From the NCBI GenBank assembly GCA_041156125.1, contig JBEVTI010000033.1:1-64000 (forward strand): a DNA stretch of 64,000 nt, written 5' to 3'. How positions within the stretch are numbered: position 1 is the first letter of the stretch; the number at the start of each line of letters is the position of its first letter. Under the pieces are notes generated by a model that saw nothing but the letters and a program-made list of their open reading frames with translations, was not told where the DNA came from and searched no databases. The position numbers were made by a program, and so were the translations under genes. This DNA is from Paraktedonobacter carboxidivorans (GTDB lineage Bacteria; Chloroflexota; Ktedonobacteria; Ktedonobacterales; Ktedonobacteraceae). This document shows positions 15,442 to 23,950 of this stretch, one piece after another.

Positions 15442-18345
15442 TCAGAGTAGATCCTGGCCGGCCCTCCCCTGGCGGTACTTATAATCATAGTGCAGCAGAA
15501 AATCCAGTTCTTCAGCGGAGAAGCCATAGTGCTCGGCCAGGACGCCATCGATCTTGTCGAGCACAGTTCTGGCTCTGGCGGGATAGTATTCTTTGTAGCT
15601 GGTCTCATAGCGTAGTCCCGCGCGGCTGTAGTGGCGAGTCTGGACTTTAGCGCTGTTTTTCAGTACCCGGGCCAACTCGCGCCCAAGCTCTACCAGACGT
15701 GTCCAGAGCGCTGGCTGGAACTGACCCAGCGGGAAGAGCTGCAGTTCTTTCTGACCGAGGTCGCGACAATTGCTGACCAGCTTATAAAAGAAATAAAAGG
15801 TGGAACTGCTCAAAATGGCTGCCAGAACCCAGGCGGTCTCCTGCGAGTCAACAGGGATCTGGTAATAGTGGTTCGAGCGCGGGCTTTTTTGCGCGCTATC
15901 TGGCTCAAAGGGTAGCGCTCGTACCCAATAGGTTGGCCCATTATGCACCCAGACAGTCGCGCTCGGCTGCGAGCTGCGCAAAAGCGGAAAACCTTGCTGG
16001 CGCGTCAGCCGGGCGAAGATCGCTTCCGCCTGCGCGCTGCCGGACTTCAAAGGCATGCCTGTGGGTTGCCAGGTTGAGGCGGGAGCATAGCTCAGGGTAG
16101 CGAAAAGATGCGCCCGTTCTGGCTCGTACCAATGGCAATAGGCCGAGGCCAGCAGGGTACTTGTCTGCACATTGCGTAAAAGGAGGATCGCAAGCCGTTG
16201 TTCCACGCCCGCGAAAAGTTTGCCAGGTCGATTGGAGTATGAACTGATCCAGAGTTGTTTTTTCAATAGCAACTGGCTCAGGGGACGGTAACTCGCACTG
16301 GAGATCGTGCTCACCGGCACAATCATGCCACAACGGCCCTGCGGGCGCAGCAGAGTCGTGGCGCGTTCCAGCACATACGCGCAGAGGTTAGCGCAACTCT
16401 GCGTCTGGTAAAAGCGCAACTGATACAGCGGCTTCACCTGGCTGTACGCGACATAGGGTGGGTTGCCGATGATTACGTCAAACCCGCCACGCTGCGTAAT
16501 TTCGTACCATTCAAGCAGCCAGTGCAAGGGTTGCACGGACTCGCGCCAGCGCGCGATCTTCTGAGCCCCTTCCTCTTGATGGGAGAGAGCATGTTCGTCA
16601 AGGCCGTCCTGCGTGGCCAGATACCTGTCCAGCGCGGCTCTCAGTACTTCAGAGAGAGCGTGCAGGCGTTGTCGCCAACTGACAAGCAGTTCTGATTGCA
16701 GTCCATGGGTTGTCTGCCAGTGCTGATATGCGCTTAACTGCGGCTCTATCTGCTGACTCTGTCTACGTAGTTGGCTCTGGATTTCGCGTGAGAAAAGCAG
16801 TTCTTCTGGAGACTGCTTGAGCGCTTCGAGTACCTCGCTCTCCGTCGCGTAGCCCACCAGCGCGTTACCAGCCCGGATATTAAAATTGATCCTGGCGAGC
16901 AACTTGAGTTCCTCATAGGTCTCGACGCGCGCGAGAAGTTTGAGGAAGAGGCGCAGCTTACAAATCTCTGTGGCTTCGCGTGTCAGATCGACGCCATAAA
17001 GGTTTTTAGTAATTATCGTTTGGGCAATAAAAGTATGAGGATCGCTATAGGCTGTCGTTCGCTTCAAGACCGCGCGCAGGTAGCGCAAGACAGACTGACT
17101 CTGTTCATCGGTGGGCCAATCATCTTGCTGCTCCTGCTCAGTGATTACCTCTTGTATGCGTTCCAGGCAGGCGGTATAAAGTGGCTCCAGGATGGTGAAC
17201 GCGGCAAGGAGGAATTCGCCAGAGCCGCAGGTTGGATCAAGAATGGTCAGTTCCTCGAGGCCAGCATAACAGGCGGCGAGCAGATCATTGTAGCTGGGCA
17301 GCGCGATTAGATCCAGCGCGAACTGGCCTAGATCCAGATTATAGCTTACAAGTTCATCCAATGAGTGGATTTCTCCAGTGCTCAGAGCAGCCTTGACCTG
17401 CGCGTAACGCTGACGCCTGGCTACCACCTCGCGCCAACTCTCCAGCGGCAGAGCATACTCTTCAGAGGCCTGGTTATTCCACATCCCCCGTCGCGCGACC
17501 TCGCTGACGCCTGCCTCAATCTCCGCGGGCAGCGGCAAAGCGCAGCCATGCTTGAGATCTGCATAGATATAACGTTCAGGCTCAGCGCGCAGTATGTTCC
17601 AGGCAATTCCGTTCGTGCTCAAAAGATCGGTACAGCACTGAGCTACATTTTCAATCAAGCGCGGGATGATACAGCTTTTACCGATATATTCTGTGATATC
17701 TTCTTGTGTATAATATATGCCCATTTGCTTTTGAGGATTGTATTTCTCGAAGATCGCGCTGATTATATCCGGGTGAAGCTCTTGAGGGTTATCCGGGAGG
17801 CGGTTATGTAGCGACCACCTGAAGCCAGCAAAAAAGCTCAGCAGGCGCTCATACGCTTCATCCGGGATAAAAATCGCGCGCCCTGAGCGTTCAAGCTGAG
17901 CAATGTCGATTAAGCCGCTATGGAGATACGGCGGCTGCGTGGCCAGGTGCGCCAGTTCCAGCAAGGGTTGAAGCGCTCCCCGTGGCTCACCGAATACATG
18001 CAGCAGCAGAGCATGATAAAAGGCGTGGAAGTGTCCATGGCCATATTCCTGTTGCAGCATTTTCAGCCGCCGCAAGAGGTAGGGTTGCTTGACAGGTGCC
18101 TCGCCCTTGCACGCGGCAGTCAACAGCCCTTTGGTCTGGAGAAAATGCAAGAACATTGTGTAAATCAGCAGCGTAGACGCGTAGCGCGCGTGTTCAGCAG
18201 ATGTTCCTGCGCCCTCAAAACACTCCAGGAAAGCAGTATACTCGTGTTTAAAGCGTTTATAAAATCTCCTGCTGGCCCCTTTAAGACGCAAGGCAGGAGT
18301 AGTCTCCTCGGACCCATAGCGGATCTGAGTGGTGGCGCGCGACAT
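15442..18345 (-). CDS. Eco57I-like adenine-specific DNA methyltransferase (solitary)
   Basis: About 967 residues from the ATG at 18345, which has 'gagaggag' ten bases upstream; ATG 18369 is an alternative. The N-terminal 350 residues are helical ('LLIYTMFLHFLQTKGLL'), as in large Eco57I/PglX-type enzymes. The SAM-binding motif I 'LDPTCGSGEFLLAA' lies near 370, and the catalytic N6-adenine motif 'IIGNPPYVAY' near 627, followed by a target-recognition region. No PD-ExK nuclease motif was seen at the N-terminus, and no restriction, BREX or DISARM gene is adjacent. It may be a type IIG-like enzyme, an orphan methyltransferase or a remnant defence component. A hairpin (15429-15463) overlaps its 3' end. 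Confidence 0.85.
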   Translation of the reverse strand: MSRATTQIRYGSEETTPALRLKGASRRFYKRFKHEYTAFLECFEGAGTSAEHARYASTLLIYTMFLHFLQTKGLLTAACKGEAPVKQPYLLRRLKMLQQEYGHGHFHAFYHALLLHVFGEPRGALQPLLELAHLATQPPYLHSGLIDIAQLERSGRAIFIPDEAYERLLSFFAGFRWSLHNRLPDNPQELHPDIISAIFEKYNPQKQMGIYYTQEDITEYIGKSCIIPRLIENVAQCCTDLLSTNGIAWNILRAEPERYIYADLKHGCALPLPAEIEAGVSEVARRGMWNNQASEEYALPLESWREVVARRQRYAQVKAALSTGEIHSLDELVSYNLDLGQFALDLIALPSYNDLLAACYAGLEELTILDPTCGSGEFLLAAFTILEPLYTACLERIQEVITEQEQQDDWPTDEQSQSVLRYLRAVLKRTTAYSDPHTFIAQTIITKNLYGVDLTREATEICKLRLFLKLLARVETYEELKLLARINFNIRAGNALVGYATESEVLEALKQSPEELLFSREIQSQLRRQSQQIEPQLSAYQHWQTTHGLQSELLVSWRQRLHALSEVLRAALDRYLATQDGLDEHALSHQEEGAQKIARWRESVQPLHWLLEWYEITQRGGFDVIIGNPPYVAYSQVKPLYQLRFYQTQSCANLCAYVLERATTLLRPQGRCGMIVPVSTISSASYRPLSQLLLKKQLWISSYSNRPGKLFAGVEQRLAILLLRNVQTSTLLASAYCHWYEPERAHLFATLSYAPASTWQPTGMPLKSGSAQAEAIFARLTRQQGFPLLRSSQPSATVWVHNGPTYWVRALPFEPDSAQKSPRSNHYYQIPVDSQETAWVLAAILSSSTFYFFYKLVSNCRDLGQKELQLFPLGQFQPALWTRLVELGRELARVLKNSAKVQTRHYSRAGLRYETSYKEYYPARARTVLDKIDGVLAEHYGFSAEELDFLLHYDYKYRQGRAGQDLL

Positions 18346-18831
18346 ATGCCCAATGCTCCTCTCTATCATGTGTCAGGCACGGGCAAAAAGGCCATCCGCT
18401 CCACCCCGTTCTCAACAGAGTACGGGAGAGGCCGCTTGTAAAATATCAGATAAGCCCGTGGTGCGCCATATTCTTTGCAATGTTTTTGAGATACTTCTGG
18501 AGAGTATATATGACGCGCGTAATAGATTCAGAAAGAAGTACTTTTTAATGGCTTTAAGATTGTTCGGCACTCGAAAAATAAAGAATAACTCATTCGAGCC
18601 TTCTAATTAGCAAAAGCGCAATAACGCGAGTATTGTTTTGCGGGAGAAGCAGCAATAAAGAAATCTTCATAGAATGAAAAAGATAAATGCTATGGCTGCA
18701 ACATCGGTACTTGCAGATATACCTGTTTTATCTTATGATCCTTCAGCGAATGGATATGAATTCATACCTATTCCTGTGTATCGCAATTGCGCGGTAGATA
18801 TGCTACAATTTACCCATGTGGAGGGGAAGCA
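18346..18831. other. Divergent intergenic region, methyltransferase and Rpn gene
   Basis: About 490 bp with AT-rich stretches near 18520-18780. It must hold the promoters of both flanking genes. The short open frames here have no ribosome site or family signature. No repeat or RNA gene is recognised. Confidence 0.45.
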
Positions 18832-19767
18832 TTGTCCTGGGATTTGTTTTGTAAGGCATTATTAAAGGAATGCGCGCCCGATTTTGTGGCGTGTTTTGTG
18901 CCAGGTGCGCAGTATGTAGGGATACGTGAATGCCAGTTGCAGACGTTGGTGAATGGGCCATTTGCTCCTCGCGAGATACGTGGGGATGTCGTGTTGGAGG
19001 CCAGGCGAGAGACAGAGCATTTTTTGCTCAATGTTGAGTGGCAATCGAGCAGAGACGAGAAGATGGATGAACGTCTTCTTAACTATAGTGTTGAGTTAAG
19101 GCGCCTCTATAATTTACCTGTGCTTTCTGTAGTAATCTATATTCGGCCCGTGGGCAGAGTGCCTGTAGCGCCGCTCGTGTGCTCGCTTCCAGGCTCACCA
19201 GTGCGAGGTGGCAGTCCCGCGATCTGGTTTGATTTTGTCAGCCTGGAGATCTGCCAGACATCAGTAGAAGAGTTCCGAGCGTTGGGCCTGGATGCCTTTT
19301 TTGCTCTCATGTTGCTCTGCAAAGATGGTGGAACTCCCGCTATTCTGGAGGAGGTTTTGCAGCGTTTGCTGCGAAACAAGGAAACGCATTGCGAATCGAT
19401 CGCGGCAGCCTTCTTTTTTGCCAGCCAGGTGCTCACCTCTGAGGAGGACCGGCGATTTTTGGAAAGGAAATATGTCATGTTAGAAGAAACATTAAAGGCT
19501 AACTGGATCTACCAAAAAATGATCAGCGAAGGCCTCGCCAGAGGTCTTGAGCAGGGACTTGAGCAGGGTCTTGAGCGAGGGCGACTTGAAGAGGTGCGTC
19601 AGAATATTGTAGACCTCGTGGAGGATCGCTTCCCCACTCTCTCTCTGTGGGCAAGGGGGCAGGTTAAGTCTATGGGAGACCTGACCAGTTTGCACAGAAC
19701 GCTGCGGATGGTGGGCAGAGCAACGACTATGGAAGAGATCAAGGCAGCCTTTCCTGCGCAGCACTAG
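18832..19767 (+). CDS. Rpn family PD-(D/E)XK nuclease/transposase-like protein
   Basis: About 311 residues from a TTG start at 18832, chosen because 'ggagggg' lies five bases upstream; TTG 18787 would be an alternative without such a site. The core reads 'EIRGDVVLEAR' and 'FLLNVEWQSS', the Asp and Glu-x-Gln of the Rpn/PD-(D/E)XK fold, then 'RLLNYSVELRRLYNLPV', the standard helix. The C-terminal part carries 'GLARGLEQGLEQGLERG', a short tandem repeat common in this family. Rpn proteins are DNA nucleases that promote RecA-independent recombination. A T-rich hairpin follows the gene. A second member of the family lies at 43709. Confidence 0.82.
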   Translation: MSWDLFCKALLKECAPDFVACFVPGAQYVGIRECQLQTLVNGPFAPREIRGDVVLEARRETEHFLLNVEWQSSRDEKMDERLLNYSVELRRLYNLPVLSVVIYIRPVGRVPVAPLVCSLPGSPVRGGSPAIWFDFVSLEICQTSVEEFRALGLDAFFALMLLCKDGGTPAILEEVLQRLLRNKETHCESIAAAFFFASQVLTSEEDRRFLERKYVMLEETLKANWIYQKMISEGLARGLEQGLEQGLERGRLEEVRQNIVDLVEDRFPTLSLWARGQVKSMGDLTSLHRTLRMVGRATTMEEIKAAFPAQH

Positions 19768-19811
19768 CTGAACGCATAGAGGGGTACCTGGCAAACAACC
19801 ACTGCCGCATG

Positions 19812-19852
19812 ACAAGGCAAGAGGGGATACTTCACTTCTCTTGCCTTGTTTT
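19812..19852 (+). terminator. Rho-independent terminator after the Rpn gene
   Basis: Arms 'acaaggcaagag' (19812-19823) and its exact complement (19838-19849) form a 12-bp stem with a 14-base loop, followed by T residues to 19852 ('cttgtttt'). It stands 45 bases after the stop of the Rpn gene. Confidence 0.7.
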
Positions 19853-19957
19853 GCTCTCTTTCAACATACCCTGCAACGGCGTGACCAGGGACACGCCGTC
19901 GATGCCAGGGGTAGGGGTGTCAGTTCAGATTGCGTCATGTAGAGTAGTCTCTAAGAG

Positions 19958-22090
19958 TCAAATCTTATTGCTCTCATGCTCTTTGAGCAGATCGATCAGC
20001 CATTGTTCGTCGTGAATGGGCACGCCAGCCTTCTGGGCTTTATCCAGTTTAGAGCCAGCGTCCTCGCCGACGATCAGGTGGTGCAGATTTTTGCTGACGC
20101 CAGAGGCAATGGTCCCGCCGAGACTCTTGATGGCCTCTTCGGCCACCGGACGGGCCATCTGGGTCAGGCGTCCGGTGAGCAAGAAAGTCTGACCTGCCAG
20201 CGGTCCCGTGCTGATCTGCTGCTCTTCCTCCACATTCAAGCCAGCCAGCTTCAGACGCTCGATCAACTCGCGATTCTCGTCTTGTTGGAACCAGCTATAG
20301 ATGCTATCTCCGCTTATATGGCCGATACCGGCAATCGCGGCGATCTCTTCTTCGCTGGCTGCCATCAGCTTATCGATATGGCCGAAGTGTTGCGCGGCCA
20401 GCCGAGCGGTTTTCTCGCCCACGTGGCGAATATTGAGTCCGAAAAGCAGGCGGGCCAGTGGACGTTGCTTGCTCGTCTCGATAGCCTTGAGCATATTGTC
20501 GGCGCTTTTCTTTTGGATGCCTTCGAGCGCGAGCAACTGTTCGCTAGTCAGAGCATAGAAGTCGGAGAACGTCTTTAGCAGGCCAGCCTCGACCAGGATT
20601 TTGCACATCTGGTCGCCGATGCTATCGATATCCATTGCGCCTTTAGAAACGAAGTGCTTCAGGCTTTCCAGAATGCGTGCCGGGCAGGCGGTATTTGGAC
20701 AATAGGCCATGGCCACAGTCTCTTCGCGCTGGATCGCGGTGCCGCAGACCGGGCAGGTAGCGGGCAGATAATAGACCTGCTCCTCGCCTGTGCGCTGCTC
20801 AATTACCGGCTTGACAACCTGGGGAATAACCTCGCCGGCTCGTTGCACCAGCACGCGGTCACCAACGCGCAGATCTTTGCGCTGGATATCGCCCTCGTTA
20901 TGTAAGGCGGCGCGCTCGACGGTGACACCGCGAATGTTGACAGCTTCGAGCAGAGCCCAGGGATTGACGGCACCAGTGCGCCCGATGTTCACGCGAATAT
21001 CGAGCAGACGGGTCGCGACCTGGGTGGGCGGATATTTAAAGGCAATCGCCCAGCGCGGATCGCGCGCGACTGTGCCCAGTTCCTGTTGCTGCGCAAGATC
21101 GCTAATCTTGATGACCACGCCATCAATCTCGTAAGGCAGATGAAAGCGCTCACTCTCCCACTTTTTGCAATATTCCGCCACCTCGTCCAGGTTCGTGGCC
21201 TGCTGGACGTTGGGATTAACCACAAAGCCCCATTCGCGGATGAGTTCCAGGCTCTCCCACTGGCTTTGCACCTCCATGCCCTCGATATAACCGATCTGAT
21301 AGCCAAAGAAATCGAGGTGGCGGCTGGAGGTCACGCGCGCGTCCTTCTGGCGCAGCGAGCCGGCGGCAGCATTGCGCGGATTCGCGAACAGTTTACCATC
21401 GCTAATCTCAGTATTGAGCTTCTCAAAATTCTTGATCGCTATATAGATCTCGCCGCGGATCTCAACGCGCTCGGGGATACGCTCTCCGCGTAGAGTCTGA
21501 GGAATCGTGCGAATCGTACGCACATTGGGGGTCCAGTCCTCACCAACCATACCATCGCCACGCGAGGCCCCGATGACCAGTTTGCCTTTCTCGTAAGTCA
21601 GGGCCATCGCCAGACCATCGATCTTGAGTTCACAGACATAAGCGAAGGTAGCTCTGGGTAGAATGCTCTGCGCCCGCTTGTACCAGTTGCGCAGTTCTTC
21701 CTCGTTGCGCGCGTTGGCCAGGCTGAGCATAGGCACTGGATGGCGGCGCTGGGGCACATCCTCGATTGGTCCCGCGCCAACGCGCTGAGTTGGCGAATCG
21801 GGTGTGACCAGTTCAGGATGCTCGGCCTCGATGCGCCATAGTTCGATCATCAACTGATCGTAGTCAGCATCTGTCAGCGTTGGATTGTCCAGCACGTGGT
21901 ATTGATAGTTGGCTTCTTCAATCTTATGGCGCACTGCAGCGACGTGAGTGAGCAGTTTTTCTTCCGCGCTTTCACCCGCGTGCTCAAGCAGATCGGCGGG
22001 GGCATGTTCAAGCTGTAGGCTTGCCTGCTCAAGCTGTAAATCTTCCTGATCTTCCTGGGCAAGGTGCTGCTCTTGTGTTTCAGCCATCAT
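19958..22090 (-). CDS. ligA: NAD+-dependent DNA ligase LigA
   Basis: A 710-residue ligase that seals nicks in replication and repair using NAD+. All parts are visible. They are: domain Ia ('YQYHVLDNPTLTDADYDQLM'), the adenylated lysine in 'CELKIDGLAM' near 154, the OB-fold region ('GRTGAVNPWALLE'), the four-Cys zinc site ('CPVCGTAI' and 'YCPNTACPARI'), the helix-hairpin-helix domain ('IAGIGHISGDSIY') and a C-terminal BRCT ('GQTFLLTGRL...AGSKLDKAQ'). About 40 extra residues rich in Gln, Leu and Glu precede domain Ia, placing the lysine later than in E. coli (115). A small hairpin at 19876-19899 follows the gene. The ABM gene upstream is on the same strand, 48 bp away. Confidence 0.97.
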   Translation of the reverse strand: MMAETQEQHLAQEDQEDLQLEQASLQLEHAPADLLEHAGESAEEKLLTHVAAVRHKIEEANYQYHVLDNPTLTDADYDQLMIELWRIEAEHPELVTPDSPTQRVGAGPIEDVPQRRHPVPMLSLANARNEEELRNWYKRAQSILPRATFAYVCELKIDGLAMALTYEKGKLVIGASRGDGMVGEDWTPNVRTIRTIPQTLRGERIPERVEIRGEIYIAIKNFEKLNTEISDGKLFANPRNAAAGSLRQKDARVTSSRHLDFFGYQIGYIEGMEVQSQWESLELIREWGFVVNPNVQQATNLDEVAEYCKKWESERFHLPYEIDGVVIKISDLAQQQELGTVARDPRWAIAFKYPPTQVATRLLDIRVNIGRTGAVNPWALLEAVNIRGVTVERAALHNEGDIQRKDLRVGDRVLVQRAGEVIPQVVKPVIEQRTGEEQVYYLPATCPVCGTAIQREETVAMAYCPNTACPARILESLKHFVSKGAMDIDSIGDQMCKILVEAGLLKTFSDFYALTSEQLLALEGIQKKSADNMLKAIETSKQRPLARLLFGLNIRHVGEKTARLAAQHFGHIDKLMAASEEEIAAIAGIGHISGDSIYSWFQQDENRELIERLKLAGLNVEEEQQISTGPLAGQTFLLTGRLTQMARPVAEEAIKSLGGTIASGVSKNLHHLIVGEDAGSKLDKAQKAGVPIHDEQWLIDLLKEHESNKI

Positions 22091-22138
22091 GCTCTCCTGT
22101 CCTGTCTCTCAGTCTCTCGCAAATCTCTGGTTACTTAT

Positions 22139-22435
22139 TTATTCTTTTTCCAGAACTTGATAGTGGAAGACAGAGGGTTGACCGGCGAAAAGGCCAGTGA
22201 TATGCGCGCGCCATTGTGGGAAGAGTGGACCCTTGCGGAAGTCCTCGATATGTGCCTCCAGTGAGGTCCAGATGTTAACCAGCATGTACTGCTCTGGCTG
22301 TTCAATGCAGCGCTCCACGCGCGCCTCCACGCACTCGGGATGCTGGCGAATGATCTCCAGGCCGTTGAGGATGCCCTGGCCCAACTCGTCTGCTTTGCCT
22401 GGCACCGCGGTGAAAAAAGCGACTTCGGTAATCAT
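22139..22435 (-). CDS. Antibiotic-biosynthesis-monooxygenase (ABM) domain protein
   Basis: A 98-residue single-domain protein from the ATG at 22435. The pattern 'VAFFTAVPGKADELGQG', 'VERCIEQPEQYMLVNIW' and 'AHITGLFAGQPSVFHYQVL' fits the dimeric alpha/beta barrel ABM fold, found in quinol monooxygenases and heme-degrading or unknown enzymes. The ribosome site 'gggag' is twelve bases before the start, rather far. A longer open frame upstream has no support. It lies just upstream of ligA on the same strand and may be co-transcribed, without an obvious functional link. Confidence 0.78.
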   Translation of the reverse strand: MITEVAFFTAVPGKADELGQGILNGLEIIRQHPECVEARVERCIEQPEQYMLVNIWTSLEAHIEDFRKGPLFPQWRAHITGLFAGQPSVFHYQVLEKE

Positions 22436-22520
22436 ACTTGCTGAATGCTCCCTTTTTTTTATCATCGTACCATAAATGGCAAGCAAAGGCAGAGCGTCTT
22501 TCTGTCCCGTCCACCAGGCG

Positions 22521-22580
22521 GAACAAGAGAGTTGCTGACAAGCGAGCCATGGCCTGCTTGCCAGCAACTCTCTCTTGTTC
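22521..22580. terminator. Long hairpin after the 22583 gene
   Basis: Left arm 22521-22543 and right arm 22556-22580 pair over about 23 bp, with one mismatch and a two-base bulge ('gaacaagagagttgctg' with 'cagcaactctctcttgttc'). It starts three bases after the stop of the minus-strand gene at 22583, so it is its terminator. Confidence 0.7.
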
Positions 22581-22582
22581 CT

Positions 22583-23254
22583 CTATTTGCGTTTTTTGCT
22601 CTTGCCAGAGAACTTGATGGCCTTCACGGCCTGTGCTCCAGCTTTGCGAGAATTTCCCAGTGACTTCTGCGGTTGCGCAAAGCCGGGGGTGTGCGAGGGT
22701 TTAGCGCTGGTGGCCTTCGCGGGCAGCCAGTTGCGCAGAAGATCCTCCTCACCTTCACGGGTGCGATAGTTGGCTGGGAGTGTATCGTCAAGGCCTTCCG
22801 CGCGCAATTGTTCGCGCACCTCGTCATCTGACAGGGGCAGTTCCAGGCCAAGCATCAAGAGTTCGATGCGGCGATCGCGATGGAGCGGAGCTAGCTGGAT
22901 CGGCAGATCGTCGCTGTCATCATCCAGGAAATCATTTTCTTCGTCAGTGATTCTCACCGGGTTCAGGCGCGCTTCCGCGACCTGCTTGTTGGTCCAGAGC
23001 CAGCTATCTGGTGTGCCAGTCTGGTCGCGTAGCGCCAGCCAGATCACCCGTGTAGGACTCTCTTCCCCTTTATAGGATAGTAGCGCGAGATTTTCGCGCT
23101 CGTCTGTGCCGATGAGCTCAACGATCAAGCTCGTTCCGTCTGGGAAAGTGTAAGTAGCGTAACAGAGATCCTGGAGTGGGAGGTTGTGGATTCCACGCTC
23201 CTTCTGTATGTCTTTTCTGGCGCTGAGCGGATGGGTTTCAATAGCATTAAACAT
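22583..23254 (-). CDS. Hypothetical protein, 223 residues
   Basis: The start at 23254 has an excellent 'aaggagg' ribosome site. The first 100 residues look like a beta-rich domain ('LCYATYTFPDGTSLIVELIG', 'ALLSYKGEESPTRVIWLALR'). Then comes an acidic stretch ('DEENDFLDDDSDDLP'), a helical part, and a strongly basic Lys/Ser tail ('KAIKFSGKSKKRK') like those that bind nucleic acid. No known family was recognised and there is no membrane segment. It is bounded by a hairpin downstream and a repeat-rich non-coding region upstream. Confidence 0.65.
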   Translation of the reverse strand: MFNAIETHPLSARKDIQKERGIHNLPLQDLCYATYTFPDGTSLIVELIGTDERENLALLSYKGEESPTRVIWLALRDQTGTPDSWLWTNKQVAEARLNPVRITDEENDFLDDDSDDLPIQLAPLHRDRRIELLMLGLELPLSDDEVREQLRAEGLDDTLPANYRTREGEEDLLRNWLPAKATSAKPSHTPGFAQPQKSLGNSRKAGAQAVKAIKFSGKSKKRK

Positions 23255-23358
23255 GATGCTCCCTGACCTCCTTTTTTGTGATAAGCAAAAACCTTTATCT
23301 TGAGTTTATCCAGACGCATGTCAATCAGTCGTTTCCACCTCAGAGGTATGAGTTATCT

Positions 23359-23396
23359 CTGATTTTTCAAAATCAGGCTACAGCTTTTGCCTTCCC
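23359..23396 (+). repeat. Interspersed palindromic repeat, copy 1
   Basis: 'ctgatttttcaaaatcag' (a dyad of 8-bp arms) is followed by a shared 3' part ending 'tttgccttccc'. A second copy in the same orientation lies at 25574-25616, about 2.2 kb away, on the other side of the replication-initiator-like gene. A weaker relative (dyad only) is at 29080-29099. Confidence 0.6.
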
Positions 23397-23543
23397 GCCT
23401 CAGAGAAAACTGGTATAACCCTCTGCGCCTGTTTAACTTCTCAGTTCTAGAGCGGCAGACTGGCCGCGCATCCGCCGGTAGGTCTTGAACACTTCCTGAG
23501 AACGTAGGCTCTGTTTCTAGCCTGAGTCTGCTCATGTCCAGGG

Positions 23544-23604
23544 CTTGCAGGTCAGCGTTTCCGCTTTCCTGCAAGCCTCCGCTTTCAAAGCGGGGGTTCA
23601 TGAC
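23544..23604 (+). mobile_element. IS200/IS605-like right-end scar (possible omega-RNA 3' end)
   Basis: Two hairpins in a row are seen. The first is 'cttgcagg' (23544-23551) with 'cctgcaag' (23568-23575). The second has a 9-bp stem, 23576-23584 with 23588-23596, around loop 'tca' ('cctccgctttcaaagcggggg'), followed directly by TTCATGAC. A GC stem with a short loop placed just before a TTCA-type end is the form of IS200/IS605 and TnpB-only element right ends. No tnpA or tnpB gene is present, so this would be a relic or a non-autonomous copy. The region 23605-23950 shows nothing further. Confidence 0.45.
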
Positions 23605-23950
23605 TCATAATCTATACAATGGCATGAATTCCGGTTGCACTAGAGATATATGCTGCGTTGAACGATATAAAAAGACGCGAATGTTTATTCTTTTACGCGA
23701 GAGCAGAGATACTGCTGTCGAGTTGTTAAAGCTGTGCAGAAAAGAATGCGTGCTGATATAACCTTGTCAGCCACGCGAGTTAGAGCTTTCTCTTTGACAT
23801 AAGTGGAGCGGTGCCGCAAATGCAGAGTAGCGGTATTGCTGCCGGTTTGTCCAGGGTGCGTGAGAAAGGGGGCAGGCAGGAGTGGTTGCTCCAGGGCGCG
23901 AGCCGGATCTTTCTCATGTGCTGCGAGAGCAGCGGGTAAGTCTATTCTAT

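Noticed and set aside
15429..15463. Hairpin at the convergent ends of the hydrolase and methyltransferase genes
   Set aside because: An 11-bp stem with one mismatch overlaps the last methyltransferase codons; it may help termination but is too weak to list as a separate terminator.
18674..18865. Open frame of 63 codons before the Rpn gene
   Set aside because: It overlaps the Rpn start and its ribosome site and shows no homology.
19976..20578. Plus-strand open frames of up to 200 codons across the ligA region
   Set aside because: They are antisense shadows of ligA, whose domains are all intact.
23353..23601. Minus-strand open frame of 82 codons over the repeat and IS-like end
   Set aside because: It reads through the repeat and both hairpins; it is a by-product of these elements rather than a gene.
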